64,000 nt of DNA, from positions 89,542,414 through 89,606,413 of the forward strand of contig CM048839.1 in NCBI GenBank assembly GCA_026545765.1, in the 5' to 3' direction. Positions 1-11,834 of this stretch are shown piece by piece; position 1 is the first letter of the stretch, and each line of letters opens with the position of its first letter. The notes beneath the pieces were generated by a model. That model was given only the letters and a program-made list of their open reading frames with translations, searched no databases and had not been told where the DNA came from. The translations under genes and the position numbers were made by a program. The stretch comes from Plantago major. Its lineage: Eukaryota > Streptophyta > Magnoliopsida > Lamiales > Plantaginaceae.

Positions 1-503
1 CTAAAAAAATTCCCTTTCAACTGGGGAGGAAATAGAGATGAATGCTGAAATTAACTGAGAGAAGAAAAGTAAAACGAATCTGAGATGAGTTGATATTGAT
101 TCAAGTGATAAAACAACATCTGGGGAAGAATTCTAAGGCGCATGACACATTTATAAGTTGCACTACATTTTTCTCAAAATTATCTTGAACTCTTGAAGGA
201 TATTCTAGATGAAAATGTTCGAAGTGCCATCTCTAGAAGACTTCATTCACAATTCACCATGAACATTTGTAGAAGATAAAATATATGCACAGACCACGTT
301 GGAGAAAATAGGAATCCCCCAAAAAAAAAAAAGGATGAAATTTACTCGTGAGATGATCAAAGCATCAAAGAAGTGTGGTGATGAAAGCATAATGTATGAA
401 CATATATGCATCTCACTGAAGAACAGGAAACTCAAAGCTTGACACACTAGTACACTACTCTACACAGTAAATGTTCAAATGGCAAGCGAAGTAGCAAGTG
501 TAC

Positions 504-2169
504 CTGCAGTGCTTCTTGCTGTGGCGAGGAAGACAATACAGTGGTGAGAAGCTCAATGCTGTTCTTTGCCACATCAAATGCTTCCTTTGTTTGTTCCGCA
601 GAAAAACTTCGAACTGGAACATCATGATGGAGTTGTTGCCCAAGTGTAGCATTTATTTCTGAAGCTTCCACAGATCTCGGAGGAGTAAAGATTGGAGCCA
701 GACTCTCATTATCACGGCCAGGGAATCGGATTCCTCTTGACCTTAAACTCTGAAATGGAAACCAGTAATAGAATTTACAAACAAAGCATGAGTCTTATAT
801 AAAAACCAGTTTTACCTATACATTAGTAAACAGGGGAATGCCAAAGACTTGGGTTGGTTGGTGGAGGTGTAAGTTTACACTATTGTTGCATGGAATGTGG
901 TATAAACAGTGGTAGAGACTTTCCTAATGTTAAATGAAAAACGGGTTATCTATAAGAATTCTCAAACATTTGCGGCTCGAGGGGGGGGGGGGGGGGCAGG
1001 GAGAGAAGGGAATCCAAACCAAGTCCAAACTTTTACATCCAACACACAGAAATTTACGGAATCCTGACTATGTGATTCAGTAAATCATGTAAAAGGACCA
1101 CTACAGAACATCAAGAAAACGATACTGATCAAAATAAACATTACTGCATTTATTAACATATCCGTCAATGCAATTTCTGTCTAAAAAGGTGCATGTTTGG
1201 GAATTAGGGCAATGGCTGTGTTTAGCAAAACTAGTTGACAAGCTAGCTAACTTGCTAAATATAGTATATAAAAAAAAATCAGCTAGCTTATTTTTTTCAA
1301 TAAGCTAAACAAAACAAGTTCATCATATCAGCTAGCTTATAAGCTATACTTATTACGAAAATCAGCTCATCGAGCTTATAAGCTAGCTAATAAGCTAGTG
1401 CTAAACACAACCAATACCTAGACTTACATACCTAATTGGCTTAAAGGTTTCTAAGGACACAAATAATCCCATGAAGATATAATAAGCAATACAAATGCAT
1501 AAGCAAATATTGATCATAGTAAATCCAAGCACATAAAAAAATAAACCGGCAAAGAAACCCATGTTTCTCAGTGACAAAAGCGAATGTCCAGTGAACAACC
1601 AAAAAGAAGAAAGAAAATATTAACAAGGATTTAGGCTGAGGGTAGTGCACCTTGTATGTCTCTTCATAAACAGGCAAGTAGCGCAGCTCATTCGAGGACT
1701 CTCCCCATGATTCAATCAACATCAGGGCCTTATTCCGGTTATTTACAACAGTCTGCGGGTCGTCAATCAACTTCACCATCTCATCCAGCACCCTTTCTGC
1801 AGCAACCTCAGAGAACGCCTTCTCACAATTCTTGGTAACAGTTTCAAGCAACACAAGAGACAAGTACTGAATCCTAGGGCTCTTTAACATGACTCTTTTC
1901 TTTATTCCCCTAATCAATTCAACGCTGTTGATCCTATCATGGTTGACCATATCACAGAGTTCAAGATTAGTCGCCCAATCAGGCTCATCGAGAGTTTCAG
2001 CCGTGGCTTCCTCAACAAGCTTGTCTGTCTGGTTGGGACCTTGGAAGAATTCCCTCATCTTAATACTCATTGAGCTCATACCAGCAGTTATCTTCTGGCT
2101 CACTTCCGTCCCTCCGATCTTCAAACGCTCACCCAAGGTGTTGACTTTGTCCATCAAATTGTCACTCAT
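504..2169 (-). CDS. TOL1: TOM1-like protein (VHS + start of GAT), 5' part of gene, TOL1-type
   Basis: Host gene, partial. TOM1-like proteins bind ubiquitinated cargo at endosomes and act like ESCRT-0 in vacuolar sorting of plasma-membrane proteins. Two coding exons are visible. Exon 1 is 2169-1651 (519 bp, 173 codons) and starts MSDNLMDKVNTLGERLKIGG. Its VHS domain covers roughly residues 45-173 and includes the conserved stretch NCEKAFSEVAAERVLDEMVK. Exon 2 is 749-504 (246 bp, 82 codons), with GIRFPGRDNESLAPIFTPPR and the start of the GAT region (VPVRSFSAEQTKEAFDVAKN). Both introns are phase 0 with GT/AG ends: donor at 1650, acceptor at 751-750, donor at 503. The next exon lies off the left edge; positions 1-503 read as intron. 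The order and wording match Arabidopsis TOL1 closely from memory; TOL2 is the main alternative. No break was seen. Confidence 0.93.
981..996. repeat. Poly-G run of 16
   Basis: A run of sixteen G lies in intron 1 of the TOL1-like gene. On the transcribed strand it reads as poly-C. It could form a G-quadruplex on the plus strand, or its length could be a sequencing artefact. Confidence 0.9.
1214..1412. mobile_element. MITE in TOL1-like intron 1
   Basis: A 199 bp element with inverted ends: GGCTGTGTTTAGC on the left, and GGTTGTGTTTAGC read from the right. AAT is duplicated on both flanks. The inside is filled with AGCTAGCTTATAAGCTAGCT-like self-complementary sequence, so the whole element can fold. 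A 3 bp duplication and this terminal sequence suggest a Tourist/Harbinger-type MITE, although the usual target is TWA. Confidence 0.65.
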
Positions 2170-2182
2170 GTTTATTAAACCC

Positions 2183-2790
2183 TGAAATAATTATGAATCG
2201 ATTCTTAAAACCCAGTGAACAATAGCATAATAAGAAGATCAAGAAAGAAAAAAATCAAATTTTTACGAAACCTTAATGACAAAAACCCCTAGAACAAAAC
2301 CAACTACCCGATCAAATTTTGAATAGCCTAACACGCTACAAACAAAACGTCAAAACCTCTTATATCCCATCAATTGAAGCATACAAAATTAAAACTTTGC
2401 TTGGAAAACCATAAAGATGGAGTAAGTTGAAAGTATATCTAAATTCTCAAAAAAATATTTCTTTAGTCAAATTCAGTAAAAACTTAGCTTCTAATTAAGG
2501 GCAACAAAAAGGTAGGGGCGAAAGGAACAAAAACCCAGAATCCCCAGATCAATCGACGAAGAAACAGTTACGAGTAAAGTACAGTACGCATGTTTTAGAA
2601 ATCGATGGGTTTGGAGGAGGAAGTACCTTGGAGATGAAGGCGAGAAATCTTGTTGAACCAAAATGCAATTAGTGGAAAGTTGGGAGCCGATCACGGAGAA
2701 TAATAATATATATATATATATATATATTATAGAACTTGCTTTTTTTCCAAGGGACGGGGATTTTCCAACGCTTCTCGTCTTCTTTTATAT
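2183..2790 (-). promoter_or_regulatory. 5' UTR exon, 5' UTR intron and TATA box of the TOL1-like gene
   Basis: An acceptor (cag) sits at about 2183, 12 bp upstream of the ATG. A matching donor (AAG|GTACTT) lies at 2626-2625, so a roughly 440 bp intron splits the 5' UTR. The leader exon runs from 2627 to about 2750. A TATA box, TATATAAAAG, is on the minus strand at 2791-2782, which would place the start of transcription near 2755. A (TA)n microsatellite at about 2706-2729 falls inside the leader. 5' UTR introns are common in plant housekeeping genes. The leader exon is inferred from splice signals only. Confidence 0.6.
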
Positions 2791-2829
2791 AGAGAGCTAA
2801 GCTTTGTATTATTCTCTAATCTAATAATT

Positions 2830-3861
2830 CCAATTTACCACACGCTTTGACCGTTGACCTGGAAATTCTGGATTTAACTTTTTAATCGTATTTCTCACTA
2901 AATGATTTAAGCAAAGAAAAGAAACACTTGACCGGCCGAACGAGCCATATCATAACTTGGATGTTACGCCAAACTATGAGGTGGAATGTCATTGTGCATA
3001 CTACATCAGGGATCGTTTTGCACAGACTTTAATCTATTGGATTTTCTTTTTAGAATTTGAGAAATTAATATGTAAAATTTTAAAAGACCTTTAAAAGATG
3101 AATAATAATTTAATTTTAATTAGTCCGTGAAAAATTGTATTTGATAGGTAGTAAAAAGTTTATTGGATTTGTAAGAGTGAAGTGATCTTAGTAAAATTTG
3201 TTAACGTTATTTTTTTATTGGTTTTAAAGTTGTTTAGTTGGTTTAACTGAACAGGTAAAAAGAGAGGGAAAAGTAGGTAGATGGATAAAAGTTAAATGAG
3301 TTGTGAATTGTAGGTGGATTAAAAACGGATATTGTTTTAACTCGATTAAAGTCACTTGCCAAACACAATTGATTATCCAACTCGTCTGTAATCCACCTTT
3401 AAGTGGTGTGCCAAACACAATCGTAATGTATTGAATTTTTCATTCACCCAACTTCAATTCTGACCGTAAATTAATATTAAGCAATAACGATAAAATATTA
3501 CATTAATTTTCATTATATATTTTAATTGAACCTTTTACCATTATAATTTAATAATAATTTGTGGTTAAAATTGAAAATGGTTGAAAAAAAATCAAATGAG
3601 AGATGGGCTGAAGGGAGTATTAATTCAAGATTCATGGTGTAATATTTTATATCGCATGGATGAAAATGTTACACATTTAATCAAACATGATAAAATATTA
3701 CACATTTAAGGAAGCATAAGAATACACTCAATTATATGAGTATTAAATCGAGAGTAATAATATTATAATATTGATAGTATCATGTTAATACCACATTACC
3801 ACCCTATTATCTCTATCATCTCTTCAGTATATAATGGTCAAGTTCGTACCACAATCAATCT
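2830..3861. other. Intergenic, AT-rich, no gene seen
   Basis: No coding or RNA gene is supported. Two copies of TGCCAAACACAAT-like sequence at about 3358-3370 and 3409-3421 hint at a degraded MITE end, but no partner terminus was found on the left. Confidence 0.5.
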
Positions 3862-6554
3862 TGTAACGCCCCCACTTGCAGTAACCGCTTTACAAAACTA
3901 AATAAATAAATTATAAAATTATTATTATAATAATCGTCATTTTTTATTATTTTTATTCGACTTACTTAGTTTTGAACTTTAATTGTTATCGTTGTTTTAT
4001 ATAATTTTAGGCCCGTCATGTTAATAGTTTTAATCTAAGTTGTTTTATATCCAAACGGCGCTACGAAAGAAATACCGTAATATATAACCGCATTTAACGT
4101 ATTTGTTTATTGGACCTCTTTGACTTTCGGATCGCCTTTGTGAAAATCGAAATAAGCAGGCTCGTCCAATTAATTCACATATTAAAATAATAACAATTAT
4201 ATATACATCACACGCTAATTTTATGACTCTTATCATTCGACTCAACGTGTCACTCCTTGGTTTTTCCTTAATTGCTGAGTCACTCCACGGCCTCTCATTT
4301 CACTCCTTTACTTTTCTTAATAGTACTATAAATATATGTTCTATGTTCTGATTTCATTACCAGTACAGTACTCACTACCTCAAAGCTTATATATAAACAT
4401 TTCCGCACTATCACAAAACTTCACACGTTTCACACACTCAAATCAGTAAGTTGTGTCCATTGTTTCATCTAAAGAGGAAAACGAAAAGAAAAGTAAATTT
4501 AAGTAAACTGAAATGCGTAACCAAGGAAATACCGTGAGCTCATACGGGTATATGTTTCTGCCTTAATATTCAATTTTAGTAATTTATTATAGTTAACTCT
4601 ATTAAATTATACGGATATCATTTATACGTATTTTGATCGGTAAATTTCTATTTTGGACAATTGTTATATTTTAGGATGGTGATCATGCCCCTGTTATAGG
4701 TTAGAAGCCTCGGGACTGACTAGGGATAGCTTTTGTTCGTGTTTGGATAAGCGAGATGTTGCAGGGATTTTCTAGAGCATCTTGATTTATAGATTGGATG
4801 GACCAGGCAGTGTATGGTTCATTGGGTAAGGATTCTAGCCTTCTCTTTTATACCGTTCGGGCATCTGGCCCCTGGGGAAAATGGATATTTATTATGTCTT
4901 GTTCCTTCAAATATTATTAACTGATAATGTTTGGTACTACTCTTGATACAGTACTTCATCATGCATAAGCCCTTTCGGTTAAGATTATCTAATTAACCTT
5001 GATATCTTGTATCACCTGGTATTGATCCGATCTACTTGTACCATTATTGTTTATCAGACTAGTCATAAATCTTGTTCATTGATTTGATACTTGACGAGCC
5101 TTCTTCATATAATCCCATTAGACTATTTGCTTGTTCTTGTACATGTTTAACCTCCCCATTCATTCGTTCATGACCTTTGTTATTGATTCTTATAAATCTT
5201 GCATAAGTTGGTCAACTCATGCTCATTTTAGTTCATTTGAAATTCATATTACTCTTTGAAACCTCTTATCCTGTATCTCCTATCATTTCCTTGCTCGTTA
5301 ACCCTTGTTTATTTGGCAATCAATTCCTGAACCCATTTCTCTCTGTTTCGAGTGTCCTCACTCATATTCATGTCTTGTCCTTTTCATCATTTCCTTCTTT
5401 TTTTCTGTATTAATTATGTCATCACTTCCATTGTTTCTCTGGATATTTCTATGTCCATGATTTCCTTGTCCAGTTGTTCCTGTGATGACTTTCATTTTAA
5501 GCAGTCCTGTTTCATGTCCTACTGATCATATTGCCCTCTTTCTTTGGATTCCTTATATCTTTCCTTGACCAATTGTACCCTTACTCTTTATCATATATAT
5601 TTCCCCACACATTGTCTTTCCTTTCTACTCTGATCATGTTGAAATGACAGAGGTTTTATCCCTGTACCGCTTCATACATTTTCAATCTTCTATTCGAACC
5701 ATTCATGATGAAATCATGATTCATATATTCCTCTTCTTGACATTGTTGACCAATCGGTCTATTGTTGTGCACATGACACCATATTGTATACCTGATTCGA
5801 GTTCAGGTTCCGTTTATTTGATATTGTTCTCTTTCAGAGATGATAACGAGCATATGTGATTATGAGTTACAGATCTTGATTTGAATTCGATTCGGGCTCA
5901 GGACTGTAAGTGGGTGGCTACCGGGCGGGACGGACCGACGGTTAAGGTCATCTCTTGCAGATCCCCAGACTCCAAATACTATCGGTGGTTGGTGTGTTCT
6001 GTGATCTGGTATAGCATGAACCTCGGCATGCTTGATCTTGTTTATTTGCGAGGTCGCGCCTCGATGGAGTAATAAGATAGTCTATATGTTTGGGAGTTTT
6101 ATGGTTGGTATCTGGTTCGTACTCGTATCATCATCTGGTTACATATTGAAATCTCTATTTCACATTGTCTGTCAATCTATTGCCTTTCAACTCTTGTTAT
6201 TTCTTTGATACCGTGTTACCTTTAAACCTTACTAAGTCATCAAAGACTTACTCCTTTCATTCTTCTTCTATCCATATTTCCTCAGGTGCATCACTTTAGG
6301 AGAGTTTGTTGATTATTGGAGAAGCTAGGATAAATCCGGCTTGATAGAGATTAGTTTATTGATGTAAGTTGCCAAGGTGGGCCCACATCGAGGTGTAAAG
6401 AATGCTGAAAATATCAGGTATAGTACATGGCTTTTGATTTCTTGGTTTTTAGTCCGTTCCTGCGACTTCTGACAGATAAGAGATGATCTATTAGGAAGGA
6501 TGCAGGCGGGTGCGCTTAGCCATGGAGCAGGGTGCTTCATGGCGGGGCGTCACA
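3862..6554. mobile_element. Solo LTR, about 2.7 kb, probable Ty3/gypsy type
   Basis: The ends are TGTAACGCCCC on the left and GGGGCGTCACA on the right: inverted, TG..CA, one mismatch in eleven. The flanks are aatct at 3857-3861 and aatat at 6555-6559, an imperfect 5 bp target duplication. Inside, at about 4329-4340, is a TATA box (ACTATAAATATA), followed by a leader-like AC-rich stretch, as in an LTR with promoter and R region. No gag or pol lies nearby, so this reads as the product of LTR-LTR recombination. LTRs this long are typical of Tat/Ogre-type gypsy elements; the lineage is inferred. Short open frames inside are not genes. Confidence 0.65.
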
Positions 6555-6789
6555 AATATCCTCCTAATGATCCATTTATCACAATAATAATAAACTTTTA
6601 GTATTGCAATGCCGAAATATTGTATGCAAGTATATTGGCTTTTTAACAATTTTGATGATTAAACGTGCCATACGATCGTAAAACTATTTTAATGCTCTAT
6701 TATCAACATTCACACTCATGATCGGGTAAAAAGACACAAGTAACTAATTAACTAATGCGTCCATCTGACCACTATATATAGAAGAGTCC

Positions 6790-8100
6790 CGAAAGTACCA
6801 TTCAAACGTTAAAACTAGACAATTATAAATTCTTTCTCGACTTGACTTCTGATATTTTTCGCGGATCTTTTAACCCGAATTCATTAAAAACGGGTCAAGT
6901 AAAAACTAGACAATATAATGTAAATTTAATATCATGTAAAAACTAGAGAATTCCTTTCGTAAACTAGACAATATAATGTAAAAGCTAGACAATATAGACA
7001 ATTATGTTACACTGAGTGAGTAAATTTCTGGACAAGTAATAAAATTAGACAATTCATTTATAAAACTAGATAATTCAGTTACAAAACTAGACAATTATGC
7101 AGGTCATTTTTCAAACTTGAGAAGCTTTTTCCTTCTAGCCTTTTCAACTTTTCATTCTCCTTCATTTGCTTTATCGCATCTTCTTTGTTAAATGATGCAA
7201 CCTTCGTCAAAATATCATATCTCAAACCATTTGCGCCAGCAAGAATAAGAGCGGAGCAAATTTCAACACGAAGGAATTTCCTACGATTCACCTAATACAC
7301 AAAACCAAAACAAAAGCTCAGAAACTAGACAATATAATGTAAAAATTAGAGAATTCCTTTCATAAGCTAAACAATATATAATGTAAAAACTAGACAATAT
7401 CATGTAAAAACTAGAGAATTACTTTTATAAACTAAACAATATAATGTAAAAACTAGATAATATAGACAATTATGTTCATGTTTGATAATAAAACTAGACA
7501 ATATACAATTAGAAAATATCCCCTAAAAACTAGACAAATATGTTGAGCTCAGTTAGTAAATTTGATAGTTGAAGGTGAAACTGAAAATGTAAAAACTAGA
7601 GAATTCCTATATATAATGTAAAAACTAGAGAATTTCTCGCATATACTAGACAATATAATGTAAATTTAATATCATGTAAAAACTAGAGAATTCCTTTCAT
7701 AAACTAAACAATATAGTGTAAAAACTAGACAATATAGACAATAATAATGTTCATGCATGTTTGATAATAAAACTAGACAATATATACTAAAAACTAGACA
7801 ATATCCTTTAAAACCTAGACAAATATGTTGAGATCAGTTAGTAAATTTGATAGTTGAAGGTGAAGGTGAAAATGTAAAAACTAGAGAATTCATATACAAT
7901 ATAATATAAAAACTAGAGAATTCATCGCATAAACTAGACAATATGATGTAAAAACTAGACAGTTGCACACAAAAAATTCAGAAAATTCAAACAAACAACA
8001 AATCCCGCCAGAAACATATACAGTTGTACACCACAACATAGCAAAAGGTAAAACGTAGAGTATTTTCACGTACAACTAGACAATAAATACTAAAACCTAG
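6790..8100. repeat. Degenerate short-motif array (AAAACTAGACAATAT)
   Basis: About 1.3 kb is built largely of variants of AAAACTAGACAATAT and AAAACTAGAGAATTCC, well over twenty copies, with short unique spacers. A longer unit of about 260 bp is also duplicated (about 7441-7610 and 7705-7890), both copies containing TTAGTAAATTTGATAGTTGA. One more copy of the motif sits at about 10723. No known satellite was recognised. Confidence 0.75.
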
Positions 8101-9725
8101 ATAATTTCACACAAAATGAACCATAGATCTAAAAAAGCACAGATCTAGCGAAAAGCATCAATTACATTATACATGTAATCTAATGAGATAGCAAAGACAT
8201 CTAATAAAATATCCTAGAACTAGTTGCCACAACCATTTTGCAACAGGATGCAAACACACTATACACATTTAATCCACAACTCCTATTCCAATTCCAGAAT
8301 TCCAGACTGATAGGTCTTCTGAATTCTCAATCAGATCAGCGAATACGAAGCACTTACAAAATGTTTGTAGAAATATGCCATAGTAAATCCTAATTAGAGA
8401 GAGCTAATCCAATTCAGTTTATTAAGACTCAATATAATTCCACACCTTATTCGATCCGATCCAATTCAATACATTAAGACTCCAAAATTCCACATTCCAC
8501 ACCTAACACTTGGATACAATTCAAACCAGATTCAGTACAATTTAATTTCAATCGATCAACATGTATATGCATGTAACAGTCTCTCACTAATCCAGTCAGG
8601 AAAACAGTAAAATCTACAGAGAAATACGGATCCAATACAGTACATAAGACTCACATAATTCCACACCTTATTTGATCCAATTCAACACATTAAGACTCGA
8701 TGTTATTCCACACCTAACACTTCAGTCCAATTCAAACCTGATTCAGTACAATTCAATTTCAATCGATCATCATGTATATGCATTTAACAATCTCTCCCCA
8801 ATCCAGTAGGGAAAACAGTAAAAACTAAAGAGAAAACATGGATCCAGTACAGTACCGTCATCTCGTAAGCATTTTTATTGGCTCCGGTGAGAATTAGACA
8901 CTTCGTCGGAGATTTACCGTCGATTCATCCGCCAAGCCTCCAGTTTCTCACGTTGAAATAGAGATCGTAATCGGACAGATTGAACGCATGATTCCGCCAT
9001 TATTTGGCTGTGTTCTGGTGGTGATTTTCCAGTTCCACGTTGATCCTAGATCCTTCGCGAACATCGGCAAATCAGATCCAGATCTCGTTCCCCTCCACCA
9101 GCCGTCAATCTTCGAAAACTACGAACATCGAATTCAAAATACTGGAATCAGCAACACAGACCGATTCAAAATTGAAGCAACACAAAATCGCGATGAAATC
9201 ACAAAAATAGAACTTTTGTGTCTTCGCGTTACTGTCTCTACGCGATGAAATCACAAAAATCGACGAAAAATCGCAATTCAAAGTCGCAGCAACAAAAATC
9301 AAACTCAAAAACACTAAAATCGAGCTTGAACAGACATTACCTGATGATCACGCGATGAATCCAGAGAAAATCGCTCCATAAACTAGGGTTTTTGGATGAT
9401 CCAGGAAAAAACGCCAAAATAGAGAGCCAACGGTAGTATTTCCACCACCGGAATCTACATCGGCAACATCAACATTCAAGCTCGATTCGGCCATTGAAGA
9501 AACTAAAAATCGAAATCGAAATTAAAAAGCTCAAAAACAGATAAACAAGAACTAGAACAATTTTAAAACACTGAAAATCGAAGAGAAACGAAACAAACCT
9601 GAGGATCGCGGGTGAAAATGAGCAGATTAGGGTTCTTCGCCAAATTTGAGAGAAAATGGACGGTTTACTGAAGAAACAGGAGAGAAATGAGAAGAAAAAT
9701 GAGAAGAAAAAGGGGAAAAAACTGA
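7079..9725 (-). pseudogene. Possible multi-exon gene or captured gene pieces, unrecognised
   Basis: The minus strand from about 9725 looks like the start of a gene. A CT-rich leader contains AACCCTAATC and a donor (CTCAG|GTTTG) near 9600. A 48-residue frame follows, from ATG at about 9494 to 9345, beginning MAESSLNVDVADVDSGGGNT. Much further on, a T-rich tract ending TATTAG at 7292 precedes an open exon-like stretch at 7291-7079 containing EDAIKQMKENEKLKRLEGKS, which is lysine- and glutamate-rich and probably helical. No family is recognised. The motif array and a 220 bp tandem duplication would lie in its introns. It may instead be gene fragments carried by a transposon. Confidence 0.3.
8409..8854. 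repeat. Tandem duplication, unit about 220 bp
   Basis: Two adjacent copies (about 8409-8630 and 8631-8854) share CATTAAGACTC, CCACACCTAACACTT, TTTCAATCGATCA and CATGTATATGCAT in the same order. Each copy itself begins with a doubled 50 bp block (CCAATTCA...ATTAAGACTC). The sequence differs at many positions, so the duplication is not recent. Confidence 0.75.
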
Positions 9726-9731
9726 AAAATA

Positions 9732-10608
9732 GGGGAAATTACATCCAGACCCCCATTTAGATGTCGTAATTACAGATTAGTATCACTTAGTCGAACTATT
9801 ATGATTTAGTACAATTAGATGTAAAACAATTACACTTTAGTCCACGAATTTAACTTTTGGCGAACTAAAACCTGGAAAAGTCAATTTTGCCCCTCTCAGA
9901 TTATTGAATTTTGCAAGTTACCAAACAATAACCCATTTTGGCAAATTGTAATTTAAGTCCTGAATATCTAATTTTTTATATTTGTCACCATAAGATTTCG
10001 AAGAAGCTCAAATAAGCCCTCAAACTTCTATTTCAATTTGTAAATTATCCCCAACTTCAATCCGAAAACACAATCGAAAGTTCGTAGATTAATCGAAATC
10101 GGAGATGTAACAACTCGATTTGGGTATTCTGACTCAATCGGGTATGGCAGCTCGATTAGTCTGGCAGACTCAATCGGAAGGCTAGACATTCGAATCGGAG
10201 TTGTAGCGACTCGAATCGAGCTTCTATTCGAAGGCAGCTCGAAATCGAAATCGCATAGCTCGATTGGGCTACATTCAGGCTAGCTGCAATTCATGAGCTG
10301 ATTGAATTCGGAATGTGACTCCGATTTGGGCCAAATTGGAAGAAGGAGAAAAAAATAAGAAAGAGGAAGAAATTTACCGGAGAAGAAGAAGAGAAGATGG
10401 AGGAAGAAGAAGATGGAAGAAGTATGTTGGACTGTTGGAGAAGATGAAGGAAGAAGAAGATGATTTTTTTTTTTAATTTAAAATTTCATAAGGCCATGTT
10501 TGGTTGTTTCAAGCTGGTCAACGGATTTGGACTAGATTGTAATTGTTCGACTAAGTAGTACGAATATGAGAAACGTCGTTCTAAGTGGGTATCCCTATGT
10601 AATTATCC
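9732..10608. mobile_element. Non-autonomous DNA transposon, Mutator-like candidate
   Basis: The element is flanked by a perfect 10 bp direct repeat, CTGAAAAATA (9722-9731 and 10609-10618). The ends are related and inverted: GGGGAAATTACATCCAGACC on the left, and GGATAATTACATAGGGATAC read inward from the right. The inside has no transposase frame. It holds alternating GATTCGAATCGAG-like sequence and a GAAGAA-rich tract at about 10340-10460. A 9-10 bp duplication is typical of Mutator-like elements. The class is inferred from that. Confidence 0.6.
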
Positions 10609-10618
10609 CTGAAAAATA

Positions 10619-10978
10619 CCTAATTATACTATACCCATTATAAAACGGTATGACCCGAATACATTTTGACCCGCGAAATTCGGTTAATTTTGACCCGCAA
10701 AATATAAAACGGACAAAACTAAAAACTAGACAATCTATGTAGAAACCAAGGGGACTTTTTGGACTTTGTATTAACTAACTAACTAGGATTAGGCTAATTA
10801 CAGTACTATGTCACATTTTACTAATCTTAGTGCACCATTACAAATCTAACAAGTGGTATAATCAAACAATTAAAAGTTAATTTATAAATAGCTTTAATAA
10901 TTTAAATAATTTTGAAAGTACAAATTACACACAATTGCAAAACTTACCCCCTAAATATGAAGTTTACTTTTTTAAACC
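10619..10978. other. AT-rich spacer, no gene seen
   Basis: It contains one more copy of the CTAGACAAT motif (about 10723) and several TGACCCGNAA words at 10650-10700. Nothing coding is supported. Confidence 0.5.
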
Positions 10979-11079
10979 TTGATATCTCTTTCTTCTCCAA
11001 ACCTCACCACCTCCAAATCCGGTCACTGGATTTTTTTTTTCCTTCCAAAGATGCTTCGTACTCCATAGAAGCACACAGC

Positions 11080-11310
11080 TTGAGCTTCCATGGAGTTCAA
11101 CCATGGAAGCTCGAGCTTCCATGGTCGAACAGTACCAGATCTGGACCATGGTGAGCTTCCATGGTCGAACGGATCTGTACCAGATCTGGTAAACTCAGCT
11201 TCCATGGAGTTCGGATAGATCTGGACCATGGAGCTCGCTTCCATGGTTCGTTTCCATGGAAGCTCAACAGAGAGCTTACATGTTTCGAGCTTCCATGGAG
11301 AACGGAGAAG
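11080..11310. repeat. Cluster of CCATGG palindromes (AGCTTCCATGGAAGCT type)
   Basis: About ten CCATGG sites fall in roughly 230 bp, mostly inside longer words such as GAGCTTCCATGG and CCATGGAAGCTC, in both orientations. The stretch is locally GC-rich within AT-rich DNA and can fold into many alternative hairpins. The same vocabulary recurs at 42960-43130 inside a TIR element, so this is probably a relic of the same family. Open frames crossing it on both strands are by-products of the palindromes. Confidence 0.7.
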
Positions 11311-11834
11311 CTCCGGCCGTTCAGAGCTTATTAGTGGGACACCATGTCGCATTAATAAAAAATGAAGGGTTGAGATTCAATCTTGAATTGATCCAATGGT
11401 ATTTCGATCGTAGTACTAACATTAGTACAATGCGATAGTACTAAAGTTAACCATCCCTAACTAATTAACTGTGTTTTGTGTTTATTGCACTGAGGTCATG
11501 ATGGCTCACCCCCAGACTTGAAGATGTCGTATAAGTTTTATGACATAGTTTTGGTAGTTTTTTTTCCTTTTTCCTCTTCTTTTGTTACATAAAAAGGGTC
11601 GTTCATTAGATATTAGAAATATTACAAGCAATGTTGTTCAACATACTACTCACAGGTGACATAACTTTGTCACGACTTATCTACATCTAGCCTAGCCATA
11701 CGGGAAACGTGTCCCGCAAAAAAAGTTAGGGTTCATAAGAAAGCAAAGTCTTTAGTTGAACGTCGGGTAGGAACTCCTGAGATCTTGGTCTCAACACTGC
11801 CCATTTTATGACAAAAAGCTCGTTGTGTTGGTGT

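Noticed and set aside
3228-3421. Possible MITE with TGCCAAACACAAT ends
   Set aside because: Only one kind of end is present, twice in the same orientation. No inverted partner or target duplication was found.
5219-6072. Three plus-strand frames inside the solo LTR
   Set aside because: No recognisable protein, hydrophobic low-complexity content, and they lie within a sequence with LTR ends.
10912-11438. Overlapping frames on both strands around the CCATGG cluster
   Set aside because: The palindromic words keep all frames open by composition. The translations (repeated SMEAR/HGSS-like phrases) match no protein.
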